From Chitinophaga sp. E66 (lineage in GTDB: Bacteria; Bacteroidota; Bacteroidia; Chitinophagales; Chitinophagaceae), in NCBI GenBank assembly GCA_019285755.1, contig CP079103.1, positions 2,666,001-2,730,000 on the forward strand: DNA of 64,000 bases, read 5' to 3'. A program made the position numbers and the translations under genes. Positions 31,132 to 41,942 of the stretch are shown in pieces; the stretch's first letter is position 1; each line of letters opens with the position of its first letter. A model generated the notes under the pieces. It had not been told where the DNA came from. It worked only from the letters and a program-made list of their open reading frames with translations, and ran no database searches.

Positions 31132-31788
31132 ATGAAAGCAACGCTCTATTCCCATGACACACCGCTAGGCACTATCGACATGAAAGAAGTGGACAGATCG
31201 ATGGGTGTTGTGGGGGCAACCTAACCCCAAGCCCCGCGTATATTCGAATGCAACACCTATTCAGGCAATGTAATGGGGCATATACCGATGCCGTACAACA
31301 GCTAAAGCTGAACATACAGCTGGATAATGGTTGCTTCCTGCAACCTGTAGCCGGGTACTCGATTACGGATATGGAAGAGTTTCCGAAAGAGATATCTGTA
31401 GACGTCGTTGGATCAAACTATTATTGCATTTTTGAGGACATCGGCGAAACGCCCGAGCCTTTTGTTGAAGAGCCATGGTATACATTAACCATCGCGTCCA
31501 AGCTGGCGTTGGAAAACGAACTCAGAAAGGAAATTGATCTATCCTCAAACCACTCGCTCTCATCGTACGCTTTTTTGCGCTGGCCGACTACGGTCCAAAC
31601 GACGATGTATTGTTTATTGTTAATGGAAACCCCATAGCCCTCTTTGCTGTCATCCACCTTACTGGACAGGCAAGCCCGAAAACAACCCTGCATTTCCGCG
31701 AATTACATGGTACGAAACATTCGCCGACTTCAAAAACAAAGAATGCTTCCCGATATTTTGGCATGGGAGTAAGAACACAAGCCCGTAA
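31132..31788 (+). CDS. Hypothetical protein of two modules
   Basis: About 220 residues after three one-base corrections (G-run near 31206, T-run near 31575, and near 31667). It begins MKATLYSHDTPLGTIDMKEV with SMGVVGG, a pattern I associate with a small uncharacterised bacterial family ending in LQPVAGYSITDM. The second half, from YGPNDDVLFIVN through FAVIHLTWTGKPE to FKNKECFPIFWHG, resembles a separate uncharacterised module often found alone. No signal peptide or membrane segment. Function unknown; the match to families is from memory and uncertain. Confidence 0.6.
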
Positions 31789-31796
31789 TGAAAACG

Positions 31797-31819
31797 CCGG
31801 GGTAACTGGTCTACCCCGG
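31797..31819 (+). terminator. Hairpin after the hypothetical gene
   Basis: CCGGGGTA and TACCCCGG with a 7-base loop, 8 bp after the stop codon. No T-run follows, so termination may be weak. Confidence 0.5.
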
Positions 31820-31860
31820 TTATCCCAAATCTGGACTGTCCCCTTCATCCTAAACCTCCT

Positions 31861-31868
31861 TACCTTTG
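31861..31868 (+). promoter_or_regulatory. -7 element of the pyridoxal kinase gene
   Basis: TACCTTTG, exact Bacteroidota -7 match, 46 bp before the start codon. Confidence 0.65.
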
Positions 31869-31914
31869 CCGCGAAATCACTAAAGATCTAAGCTTCTTAA
31901 AAATCAACCGATAC

Positions 31915-32752
31915 ATGCCCGCACCACGCGATAAGACGATCATCATCCATAGCAAAGTCTCCTATGGCTACGTAGGCAGCAGCACCACCGCGCTGGTACT
32001 CCAGATCGGCAGGCAGGACGCCATAATCGTCCCCACAGTGCTGTACTCCAACCGCCTGGGGCTTCCCACCGTCGGCGGAGGGCCTACGCCCACACCGCTG
32101 TTCGCCTCCATCCTGGAAGGCATTCTCCAGCTCGATATCCTCGATGAAGTATCCTCCGTCATCACCGGTTTCATCGGTTCCACCGAACAGGTCAACATCG
32201 CGGCAGACTTCGTAGGGAAGATAAAGGAACGATACCCGTCTATCACCTATCTCTGCGACCCCGTAATGGGCGATGTAGGCGGGCTTTATGTCCCCCGGAT
32301 GTACCGGAAGTGGTGGTCAACCGCCTGGTGCCCTGGCAGACGTCCTCACGCCGAATTACTTTGAGCTGCAACTGCTGACGGGCCGGTCTTACGATACCCT
32401 GGCCGACATGGAAGCTCACCTCCGGGAAAACGACCTCTTCGCCGGCCAGCAGCTCGTAGGCACCAGCTGCCAGTTCGGGGACACACCGGCAGGATATATC
32501 GATATCGTTTCTTATGCGAACCGGCAGATAGGGTTAAAGCGGATCGAGAGGGTAGAAGTAGACCCTCCCGGCACCGGGGAGCTATTTGCCGCACATTTAC
32601 ATTTGCAGATGCTGCATGGAACGGACTTCCAGACAGCCATTGAACGTTCTGCCAGGGTGATGCACGGGGTTTTGACGAAGATTAAAGCCGAAAACAGGCG
32701 GGAAATGGCCCTGCCGGACATCCTGCATTCTATAGACCTGGCCGCCCGTTAA
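31915..32752 (+). CDS. pdxY: Pyridoxal/pyridoxine kinase
   Basis: About 280 residues of the ribokinase fold that phosphorylate B6 vitamers for PLP salvage. Clear motifs are IIIHSKVSYGYVGSSTTALV, YSNRLGLPTVGGG, ITGFIGSTEQV, CDPVMGD and ADVLTPNYFELQLLTG. The anion-hole/catalytic motif is PGTGELFAAHL: the usual GTGD has Glu in place of the catalytic Asp. Frames break near 32295 and 32335, between DPVMGD and LTPNYFEL. The neighbour downstream starts 26 bp later on the same strand. Confidence 0.88.
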
Positions 32753-32778
32753 GATATATTTACCGAACTTTGCGCAAT

Positions 32779-33506
32779 ATGAACATTCTGGATCTGATAA
32801 TTACCGACCGGGAAAAAGTGCTGCTGGAAGATGTCTACCTGGACGCCGCCAGCCGTACCATGTGCACCCAGCTGATTAAAGAACACCAATACATCGCTGA
32901 CCTCCATCAATATGGACTACCCGTTAACAATAAAGTGCTGCTGCATGGCGCTTCCGGCTGCGGCAAGACCATGACGGCCAAAGCCCTGGCACACGCCCTT
33001 AACCGCAACATCCTCATTCTCAACCTCTCCAGCATTATCAGCGCCCGCATCGGGGAAACCTCCCAGCACCTGAAACAGGTGTTCGATAAGGCCGCCCGGG
33101 AGAATGCCGTCCTTTTCCTGGACGAGTTCGACCAGATCGGCAAAGCCCGGGAAGACGATAAAGACGTGGGGAGATGCGCCGCCTGGTAAATACGCTCATC
33201 CAGCTGATCGACTACTTCCCAGAAAAGTCGCTCCTCGTCTGCGCCACCAACCACCCCGAAATCATCGACACCGCCCTTACCCGGCGCTTCCAGCTCCGGA
33301 TCGGGTTCAGTATGCCCGCCGATGAGGTGCTGGACACGTATTATGACCAATTATTATCCCGCTTCCCGGAAGATCTCCGGGAAATAGACCGCCGTTACAA
33401 TATCTCCTTCGCCGAAGCGAAAGACTACTGCTTCACCGTCGTAAAGGCGGCGCTGATCGGTAAGCTGGAAAGGGAAAGGGCGCTCCGGCCGGAGCAGGCC
33501 CTTTAA
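32779..33506 (+). CDS. AAA-family ATPase
   Basis: About 242 residues, single AAA domain: Walker A HGASGCGKTMTAKALAHAL, Walker B AVLFLDEFDQIGKA, sensor 1 LLVCATNHPEI and the arginine-finger region TALTRRFQLRI. One lost G near 33168 (run of four) separates EDDKDVG from EMRRLVNTL. I prefer the ATG at 32779. Soluble, with only a short N-terminal helical region and no protease or other effector domain, so it probably remodels a partner protein. It may form an operon with the pyridoxal kinase gene, though no functional link is evident. Confidence 0.87.
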
Positions 33507-33512
33507 AACGTT

Positions 33513-34335
33513 TTACTGCACGTTCTTGAACATCACCGGCGAATTTCCGTAAAGCGGCGTTCTTCCGTCCCATTTCTCAATAAACTGCTGTTGGATGAGC
33601 AAGGGGTGAGCGACTGCTGCCTGAGCTGGTTAGCCCTCGATTCGGCCTCTGCCTGCACGATCAGTTTCCGGGCATTGGCTTCCGCTACCCGCAGCTCATT
33701 TTCCACCTGCATAGCCTGCTGTACGGCGCGGTTCTTCGCGTCTATGGCCTGGGTGATGCTCTCGGGGTACTGGATGCCGGAGGTTAGTTGCTCCGGTGGA
33801 AGCCTTCTTTGGTCAGCTCGGCAGACAATTGCGCCTGCACGGCATTCTCGAACCCTTTACGGTTGGAGATCATACTGTCGGTCGTGAAGTCGTTGAACTG
33901 TATGCGGAAGGCATCCCTTACATAGTTATAAAGGGTGGTGGAAGTGATCTCTTTGATGCCTTTGCGGTATTTCTGGAAGATGGACGGGGAACGGCCGGCA
34001 ATTACCTTAAAAGTGATGGTAGGGTCTACGGTGAATACGGACCCGTCTTTCGCATTGACGGTAAAAGGTTCGTAATCGGCCGTCTGCACGAATACCGGGA
34101 ACTCATGCACTTCCTCCGTAAAGGGGTTATAAAACACACGGCCTGTAACCAGCGATACGTCCTGCACGCCCTTGTCGCTGCCGTACATCTGCACTTTAAC
34201 GCCCTCGTGCCCCGCATCGATCCGGGTACAGGAAGAATAAAAGAAAATTATCATAACAATGAGCGCAATGCCCGTCCAGATAAGGCCTTTGTTCATGCGG
34301 AATCCGGATTTGAAGGTTGGCGGTACAGGTTTCAT
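33513..34335 (-). CDS. SPFH/Band 7 (prohibitin-like) membrane protein
   Basis: About 274 residues. A short cytoplasmic start, one membrane helix (GLIWTGIALIVMIIFFYSSC) and an SPFH domain (RIDAGHEGVKVQMYGSDKG, GRVFYNPFTEEVHEFPVFVQ, TVDPTITFKVI) lead to a coiled-coil tail rich in Ala, Glu and Gln (QVENELRVAEANARKLIVQA). A missing C near 33800 separates the tail. Prohibitin-like proteins form rings or cages in the inner membrane that scaffold proteases. A Cys in the helix (YSSCT) might be lipidated instead. It converges with the AAA ATPase, 6 bp apart. Confidence 0.87.
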
Positions 34336-34390
34336 AGGGCGAAAGATAGTGATTTGCACTGTATTCCCCTTCAATGTCAATATAAAATCG

Positions 34391-34398
34391 TACCTTTG
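34391..34398 (+). promoter_or_regulatory. -7 element of the cold-shock gene, long leader
   Basis: TACCTTTG on the plus strand, 163 bp before the cold-shock ATG at 34562, giving a predicted 5' leader of about 155 bases. Long structured leaders are usual for cold-shock mRNAs. Confidence 0.55.
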
Positions 34399-34561
34399 TC
34401 AAAATTGCATCAGGCCCCGCTTTCGCTTTTTCTGACTAAGTCTGGATTTCTTCTTTTCTTCCTCAGTCCGCGCTTACCCTGCTGCCTTATAACTGAACCG
34501 ACAGACGAACATATCTACTATATTTCTTATCGCAATATTGCGCATTACTAAAACTCAAAAA

Positions 34562-35004
34562 ATGGGTGAATCTTTTTCTAAAAAAGACAAACAAAACAAA
34601 AAAGCAAAAGCCAAAGAGGCTAAAGCTCAGAAAATGAAAGACCGGAAGATGAACAACGACAAAGGCAAAAGCCTGGAAGAAATGTTCGCTTTCGTAGACG
34701 AATTCGGCAACCTTAGCTCCACGCCTCCCGGCCAGCGTTCCGGGAGATCTCTGAAGAAGAGCTGGCGGAAATGGCCACGGGAGTTAGGTCCAGACCACCG
34801 GAAGACCCCACCAGGACGGGGATCGTCACTTTCTTCAACACCACCAAAGGATTCGGGTTCATCACCGATGACAACGGGAAAGACAGCGTCTTCTTCCACT
34901 CCAACGACCTCCAGCAAATGGTGAAAGAAAAGGACAAAGTAACCTTCTTCCGCGAAAGAACACCGAAAGGCTATAGCGCCCGCGAAGTGAAAAGAGTCGA
35001 TTAG
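34562..35004 (+). CDS. Cold-shock-domain protein with basic N-terminal extension
   Basis: About 148 residues. The first 45 are very Lys-rich (FSKKDKQNKKAKAKEAKAQK), then an acidic helix (SLEEMFAFVDEF, ISEEELAEMATG), then a cold-shock domain TGIVTFFNTTKGFGFITDD with VFFHSNDLQQM, carrying the RNP1-like KGFGFI and RNP2-like VFFH motifs. A lost C near 34730 splits it. It should bind single-stranded RNA or DNA; the lysine tail probably adds non-specific nucleic-acid affinity. A strong terminator follows. Confidence 0.88.
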
Positions 35005-35031
35005 TATGGCCCGCAAAGCCACACCATAATG

Positions 35032-35060
35032 AAAAACACCTGCCAAGGCAGGTGTTTTTT
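35032..35060. terminator. Bidirectional terminator
   Basis: Stem AAAAACACCTGCC and GGCAGGTGTTTTT with a two-base AA between, ending in T-run, between the convergent cold-shock and reductase genes. Confidence 0.85.
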
Positions 35061-35069
35061 ATGCTCATA

Positions 35070-35667
35070 TCAGTACTTATTCCCCACATTGCCCGTCTTC
35101 ACCTCCCCGGCGCGCTTGTAATTCGCTATCACCACACCGCCCGGCGTTACCGCCTGTTCCGTTAAAGTAAACGCACCAGGGTGCGCCTCTTCGTCGAACA
35201 GCTTTTTCCCTTTGCCCAGGATCAGGGGTGGACCTTCAGCCAGAGCTCATCCACCAGGTCATGCTTCAGCAGCAGGCGCACCAATTCCCCGCTGCCATGA
35301 ACCTGAAGATCGCCCCCGTCGGAAGACTTTAACTCCCGGATGGCATCCAGGCCGGGCAGGAAAACCGAATTGTTCCAGCCGGAACTGTTGCGGGTGGTGG
35401 ACAATACATATTTCCGCACTTCATTCACCCCGGCCAGACATCCGCGTGCGACGGCCAGTAGCCTTCGAAGATGTCGAAGGTTTTACGGCCAAGCAGGAGA
35501 TCAGAGGGCTGGAGCTGCTTTTCTATCAGCTGGCCGTATGCTTCGTCGAAGTACGGCGCTACCCATCCGCCGTAGGCGAAACCTCCCGAAACATCTTCTT
35601 CCGGGCCGCCCGGCGCTTGCATGACGCCGTCCAGCGACAGCATGGATAGTACGATGATCTTTCTCAT
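35070..35667 (-). CDS. Dihydrofolate-reductase-like (RibD C-terminal domain) protein
   Basis: About 199 residues. MRKIIVLSMLSLDGVMQAPG at the start, LLGRKTFDIFEGYWP, VLSTTRNSSGWNNS, DLQVHGSGELVRLLL and VDELWLKVHP are hallmarks of the RibD_C/DHFR-like superfamily that binds NADPH. Frames change near 35430 and 35225; the tail, ending VGNKY, reads to the TGA at 35070. The substrate is unknown; these proteins are usually not true folate reductases. A second member lies at 42831. Confidence 0.87.
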
Positions 35668-35761
35668 GGTGATCCATTTTTTGTGTGATACGAATGTCGC
35701 ACACAATTACCATGCTGTCACTGTGCGATTGCGTCAATCCGGGTAGCCAAATGCGACAATC

Positions 35762-38223
35762 CTATTGTTTTACCACCTGCAGGGTCGCGACTGTCTTGCC
35801 CGCAGCCACATCATACACCTGCAGGAAATACATCCCCGGCGGCAGGTTTCCGCCATTCATGGCGGCGGTCTGCTGCCCGTAGATCGTTTTGCTGAACAGG
35901 GGCTGGCCGGCAGTATTATGCAATGTCAGCTGATAACGCCTGTCGGCATCGAGGCCCTGCACGTTCAGCTGGCCGGCGAAAGGATTAGGATAGGCCTTCA
36001 GCGTGAGGTTTTCTCGTTTTTCAGGCGCTTCCAGCTTCGCCACCGCCTGTGTTTCCACGCCGGGCAACACGTTGAAGCGTACCTGCATGGCTACGGAATC
36101 CAGCGGGTGCCGGAACTGGATGCGCAAGTAGTGCATACCAGGTGCGTAGGAAGCGGGGTGGATGGTGAAAGTACTGTCTGCCGCTACGGCCAGCTGGGTC
36201 TGCCCGTCCAGCATTACGATCGTCTGCGTACGCCATTGCGCGATGGGCTTGTTCAGGATGCGTATCCTGTCTGAAGCGACCGTGGCGGCATAATTTGAAT
36301 CCAGCCCTGATATCTGGGGCGGGAAATGCAGTTCGGGATACGTAATGAAGGTCAGTGCCGCGATGTTGGAATACTCCGTGCCGCTGTTCCTCTCCACCGT
36401 ACCGTATCTGCGCCTACCTGGCCTGTGATGGGGAGGTAATACAGGCTATCCAGCTGGTAGCGCCGCAATATGCTGGGCGCGGCCACGCCGTTGGCCAGGT
36501 ACAGCTTTCCGAACCGGGGTGCTGGGTGATCTGGACCTGTTCCAGTCGCCCCAGCGCGTCTTGCGGACCGCTGTACATCGATGCAAATTCTTTCGCACTG
36601 AGGTACCTGGCGGTCTTGTATTTCACTGCCACCGTTCTGTTGGCGGCGGAGAAGTTGTTATTAGCCGTTGTATCCAGCCGGAAGAGCACATGCTGTTGCG
36701 ATACGAACCATTTGCCGTCGTTATTGAAGAACCTGTTCCAGCCGCTACCGAGCGTCCGCCTGCCGCCATTGGCGGGCACATAATCGATCTGGGACCCTAC
36801 GCCCGTATTTACCAATACGTCGTTGCGCGGACCAATGGCCAAAGGCCCTCCAAACCTGTTCAGTATGGTGTCATATATTACCCGCGCCGTATCTCCCGGC
36901 AGCTTTAGGTAGAGCCCGGCAGGGATTTTAGGATCCAATGTTCTATAATTCATCCAGGCGAGGCGCCCGCTGTCCAGCTTTGCCTTATCCTGTGTAAAAT
37001 AACTGTACATGTGATCCGTACGCATGAGGAGCGGGGCGGAACCGTTGTTATACAGCCGCAGGTGCCAGCCGCCGCCGCCAGTAAGGGTATTATAGGCAAT
37101 TTGTCCACGGTCCGCTATCATCCAGTCCACATCCCTGTTATTGGTGAAATCATAATATATGCGTTCTGCAACCCCGTTAGCGAACCGGTTTAAACTATGA
37201 TCCCTGCCGGCGTAAAAAAGCGTACCGTCTCTGTCGATCGATATTTTATCCACGTCTGTTGCTACCATTTGCACAGGCGCATCCATACTGGCTTTATAAT
37301 ACAGCGTATCCAGGTATTCCGACGTCCAGGCAACCGCATTGCCGCCATATGCGACTTCTTTAGGCCGGTAGCGCAGCTGTACCGGCATATTGCCGGGTTT
37401 CCAGCTATAGATCTCCCAGCTGTAAATGCCTGCAAAATAAACCCCTTCATCAGTGATCCGGGCACTGGTGCTGGTCAAGGTATAATTGGTGGGGTAGGGC
37501 AGTGTGATGATGGCACGTGTAGCCGTATCTATATAATGCAGGTACCCGTAAGACGCCGCGAATATCTTGCCCTTGCGCACATCCAGGATAGTGGACCCGG
37601 GCGGCGCCACGTATGCCAGTTTAAATCCGCTACTGGTATGAAGGACGTAGGGGATGCTTTTGTAACCTGTCTGCCCCGGGGTATCTACCGCGATTGCATT
37701 AAGCGGTTTATTATCAAAGGAGTAGCATCTATTATAGTATCAATGGATGAGCCAGGGAATTCAAGCGTTTTTTCGTTCGCCTGCAACCGGATAGCCCGTA
37801 CCGGACCATTGTCGGCACCCCGCACCTTAATGCGCATCCATGGCCTGGCGATGCCGGTCATGACCGTAGTATCGATCTCGATCCGCGGAATCGGATCGTA
37901 GAATATGTTCACTACGGTATCATGTATGTTTCCGGGTGCATCCCTTGCTGTAATACGAAGGGGAATGATCCCGGGCGTAGCCCTGGCAGGACTGATACTA
38001 CCGCCGAACTGGGGCAATACTCCGATACGCATATCCTGCGTATCTCCCGGAACGGAGGCCCGCACGGAAATGATCGCACCGGCAGAAGAACGTACAGTTC
38101 CGCAATCGTAAAGTCAGTATTGATGTGCTGCCCGCCCGTTGGAGCAGTAACGATAATCCTGATCTGGGCAAAGGAAAGGTGGCCGATGCATAACATCAGC
38201 AGCAGGGTGTAGCATTGCTTCAT
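35762..38223 (-). CDS. Large secreted protein with T9SS type A sorting domain
   Basis: About 820 residues. Signal peptide MKQCYTLLLMLCIGHLSFAQ, an Ig-like N-terminal region (PLRITARDAPGNIHDTVVNI), a long beta-propeller-like middle of repeated strands (KIFAASYGYLHYIDT, DGTLFYAGRDHSLNRFANG, RLAWMNYRTLDPKI, ASYGY/GVYFAGIY-type units) and a C-terminal type A sorting domain: LKAYPNPFAGQLNVQGL, LTLHNTAGQPLF, LPPGMYFLQVYD. The last directs export by the type IX system and surface attachment. Frames break near 38125, 37690 and 36430-36510. The ligand or activity is unknown. Confidence 0.83.
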
Positions 38224-38420
38224 AAGGGAAAAGGCTTTTCATGGTTTTCAATAAAGTGGGCGACGATCGTAACTATTGGACGGGGAACGCTACAAAATTA
38301 CCGGGAATTCCCAACCACCGGTATTACTCGAACCAGTAGAAATATTCCCGTTCCAATGCCATTGCATCCCTCACTAGATACCTTTACGGCAATAAAAACT
38401 GAAACAGATTGTAACCTTAT

Positions 38421-38439
38421 GTAAGTTTTTATAACTTAC
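38421..38439. promoter_or_regulatory. Inverted repeat before the DUF4091 gene
   Basis: GTAAGTT and AACTTAC separated by 5 bases, 40 bp upstream of the start codon at 38479. Candidate operator; it could also end an upstream transcript. The rest of the 255-bp gap holds nothing recognisable. Confidence 0.35.
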
Positions 38440-38478
38440 GACGCTACTTTTTCTAACTACCATTTAATCTATAATTCC

Positions 38479-40258
38479 ATGAAGGCGACAAGCAAGTTCC
38501 AACGATTCATTTGCCTGGGCATGTTAACCGGACTGACCACCGCAGCATTTGGCCAGCAGCCCCTGTGGGACAAAGGGCAGACCTTTACCGAAGCCCCAGA
38601 CCCCGTACCCGTCAACGCGCAGAGCTGGCAGGGCATTAAACCCGGGCTACACAGCGCATTCGGGTCTATCGACAAGCGTTATCTCAAATCCGAATCCCCG
38701 GCGCCCTGCAGCAGCGTGCCATTAAGGTTACAGGCTGGAAAGGGGGCGCGTCTCCGCCCAACTGGTCCTCTGGACCGCAGACTCCATCCCCGGCGTTAAG
38801 GTGCAGGTAGCGGACTTCAAAGGGAAAGGCGGTAAAAGCCTCGGTAATATCGGCTATGCCCGTTTCGAGCGCTATATCGTGACAGACACCTATGGCCCCG
38901 GTTGCGGCCACCGCAAGCCGGGCGATTTCCCCGCATCTTTATCCCCGATATGCTGGACGACTTGTCTGCCTTCGGCCTCAGCAAACAAACCACCCGTCCC
39001 GTCTGGATCACCATCGAGGTGCCCCGTAACGCGGCGGCCGGCGCATATACCGCCAAAGTACAGGTGACCGCCCCGGGACTGAAAGCGCAGGAACTGGAGA
39101 TCGCCCTGGAGGTGATCGGCCTGGAACTGCCCTCACCGGAGCAGTGGAGCTTCCATCTCGACCAATGGCAGCATCCCGCCGCCGTGGCCCGCGTCAATAA
39201 AGTGAAAGTATGGAGCGAAGAACACTTCCGCGCCATGGAGCCCCAGATGCGCATGCTGGCCGCAGCAGGCCAAAAGGTAATTACCGCCACCCTCAATAAA
39301 GACCCTGGCACGTTCAGACCCTCGATCCTTACGAAGACATGATCATCTGGACCAAAGGCGCCGACGGTCAATGGTCGTACGACTACCAGGTGTTCGACAA
39401 ATGGGTGAACTTCATGATGGGCCTCGGCGTGAAGAAAATGATCAACTGTTATTCCATCGTGCCCTGGAACAACGAGATCCACTATAAAGACGCCGCTACC
39501 GGCAAGTTCGTGGATGTTGTGGCCAAACCCGGCACGCCGGAGTTTACCACCTTCTGGGAGCCTTTCCTGAAAGATTTCGCCAAACATCTGAAGGAGAAGG
39601 GCTGGCTGGAGATCACCAACATCGCGCTGGACGAGCGCAATAAAGACGAAATGGGCGCCGCATTCGCCCTGATCGAAAAAGTGGCTCCCGGCCTCAATGT
39701 GGCTTATGCAGACAACCAAAAACATATAAACGCTATACGAACAGCAAAGACGTGAGCACTGCCGTGCAGCACCCCATAGATGCCAAAGACCTGGCGGAAC
39801 GCAGCGCGCGGGGCCTCAACACCACGTTCTACGTATACTGCGGCAATAACTTCCCGAACCAGTTCACTTTCTCCGACCCGGCTGAATCTGCCTACATGGG
39901 ATGGTATGCCGAAGCGGCTGGTTACAACGGCGTGCTGCGCTGGGCATTCAACTCCTGGGTGGAAAACCCGCTGGTGGATTCCCGCTTCCGCACCTGGCCC
40001 GCCGGCGATACGTACATCACCTATCCCCAGGCCCGCAGCTCCATCCGCTACGAGCGTCTGCTGGAAGGGGTACAGGATTATGAGAAGATCCAGGTGGTGA
40101 AGAAACTGCTGGCGCAAAAGCAGGATGCCGCACAGCTTAAAACCCTGAACGCCGCCATCGCGAAGCTGAACAACAACAAGCGCCACGACGGCTGGAACAA
40201 TGACCTCAATGCCGCCAAGGAGACGCTGAACCGCATCGCCGCAACGCTGGGGAAATAA
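38479..40258 (+). CDS. DUF4091 glycoside-hydrolase-like secreted protein
   Basis: About 593 residues. Signal peptide (FICLGMLTGLTTAAFGQQ), an N-terminal beta domain (VWITIEVPRNAAAGAYTAKV, LEIALEVIGLELP) and a TIM-barrel-like catalytic region (INCYSIVPWNNEIHYKD, ITNIALDERNKDEM) ending in the DUF4091 block: GVLRWAFNSWVENPL, GDTYITYPQARSSIRYERLL and EGVQDYEKI. Frames break near 38705, 38895, 39320 and 39730. Candidates for acid residues are DE in ALDERNK. Such proteins sit in polysaccharide-use loci, but no susC/susD pair is nearby. Confidence 0.85.
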
Positions 40259-40281
40259 CCATCAAAAGAGAGATACAGAAT

Positions 40282-40308
40282 AGGAGGGGCCGCAAGGCTC
40301 CTCTTTTT
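40282..40308 (+). terminator. Terminator after the DUF4091 gene
   Basis: Hairpin AGGAG...CTCCT with an inner GCC-GCAA-GGC stem and a following CTTTTT run, 24 bp after the stop. Confidence 0.7.
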
Positions 40309-40356
40309 ATGGGGAAAATATCAGATATTGAGGCGCCACCAAACGCAACGCCTATC

Positions 40357-41183
40357 ATGAAAACATGGCTGCTGGCCGCAGTATCCCTGCTGCTCCGCTT
40401 ATCCCTTTCCGCTCAAACGCTCCCTGACGTTAAACATCCCTTCGTCGTCATCGCCCACAGAGGCAATCATGCCGAAGTGCCTGAGAATACCGTAGCAGCG
40501 ATAACAGCTACTTACGCATGCGGCGCCGATTATGCCGAGCTGGACCTGCGCACCACTAAAGACGGACACCTCGTACTCCTTCACGACGCCACCGTCAACC
40601 GCACCACCAACGGCAAAGGCAAAGTCTCCGAACTTACCCTCGCTGAAGTCCGGCAGTTGACCGTTAACAGTAAAGACGGCAGGATATACCGCATCCCCAC
40701 CTTTGCGGAAGCGCTTGCCGCCGCCAAAGGGAAGATCAACATCTATCTCGACTTCAAAGACGCGGACGTCGCCGAAACCTGGCGGCAGATAAAGGCCGCC
40801 GGCATGGAGCGCCGAATCATCGTCTATATCAACGAAAAGGAACAATACCAGCCCTGGAGAAGCATCGCGCCGCAATTGCCACTGATGACCAGCCTGCCCG
40901 AAGACATGCACACGCCAGCCGGCCTGATCAGCTTCCTGGACAGCTTCGCCGTGTCTGTACTCGACAACCTGACAGACAGCTCCCTGCTGACTATCGCCCG
41001 CCAGCGGAACATATCCGTCTGGCTGGATGCGCAATCTCCATCAGAAGGCCCTGCGGCCTGGAGGCTGTGCTAAGTAAAGGCGTTCAGGGCATGCAGAGCG
41101 ACAACCCCGGGAAGCTCGTGCAATACCTGCGGAACCATCCGGTCCGGCGCAAGGGATTACCCGCGAATGGAACGGATCGCTAA
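40357..41183 (+). CDS. Glycerophosphodiester phosphodiesterase, exported
   Basis: About 275 residues. Signal peptide LLAAVSLLLRLSLSAQ, then the GDPD TIM barrel: VVIAHRGNHAEVPENTVAAI, metal ligands in YAELDLRTTKDGHLVLLHD, AKGKINIYLDFKD, and, after a lost G near 41056, GVQGMQSDNPGKLVQYL. It hydrolyses glycerophosphodiesters to glycerol-3-phosphate and an alcohol in the periplasm. The corrected stop at 41181 makes it overlap the convergent membrane-protein gene by 27 bp. Confidence 0.9.
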
Positions 41184-41845
41184 AGTCCAGCAGACCACCA
41201 GCAGCACAATGCTGGAAAGTATCATCCAGGTTCCTGTATTCCGGGTTTTGGGAGCGAATGCATATCGCCGTGTGCCATCCGGCAGCGTCTTCTTAGACAT
41301 CCGGACGAAGGCGCCGATGAAGATGCCCAGGAAGGAAAATATCCACGCGAACGGTATCATGATCGTCAATGCCAGGAAAGGCGAACAGAAGCCTATTACC
41401 TGCCAGATGACAGGCAGGTCTACCGGCTGCGCCAGAGTCTCCAGCCGGCTGCTCCGCAGTTCTTCCATTTGCGGTTCGGTATAGGTAATGCCCTGCTTTT
41501 CCAGCAGTGCCAGTGCCAGCTGGTAATCGTAGTCGCCCCATTCGTCTTTCTTGATAATAACATCCCGGAGTTCTTCCGTCGTAAACGAAAGCAGGTAATA
41601 ATCAGGCTCCACGTCTTCCATCGAAATGGTGATCTGCTTCTTCAGCAATTCGTCCGCCTTCGCGAAATAATCTGCCGGGATCTTCACCATATGCGGGGAT
41701 CAAAGTTCTGCCCGGCGTATATTTTATCGAGCAATACGACATCCTGTTCATATTGAACGGGGATCTGGTGTTCCTGCAAAATGGTAATGACCTGGGATGC
41801 CTGTTCGGCGGTGGAATGCCTTTTAAAGGTGAGGAGTTGTGCCAT
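41157..41845 (-). CDS. Membrane protein, DUF2007-like N-terminus
   Basis: About 229 residues. The N-terminal half (MAQLLTFKRHSTAEQASQVI, YAGQNFDP, ADELLKKQ) resembles the small DUF2007 putative signal-transducing domain. A linker follows with acidic residues, then two membrane helices (IGFCSPFLALTIMIPFAWIF, IFIGAFV and WMILSSIVLLVVCWTLAI near the C-terminus). One base is missing near 41690. The cytoplasmic domain with a C-terminal membrane anchor suggests a role at the membrane; nothing more specific can be said. Confidence 0.65.
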
Positions 41846-41942
41846 AGGTATACTTATGGGGACCTTAAAGATACTGCGTACACATCAAACCCGCAAACAG
41901 GCAAAAAGAAAGGCCCCTGTCGGAGCCTCCTTTGTATCGACA

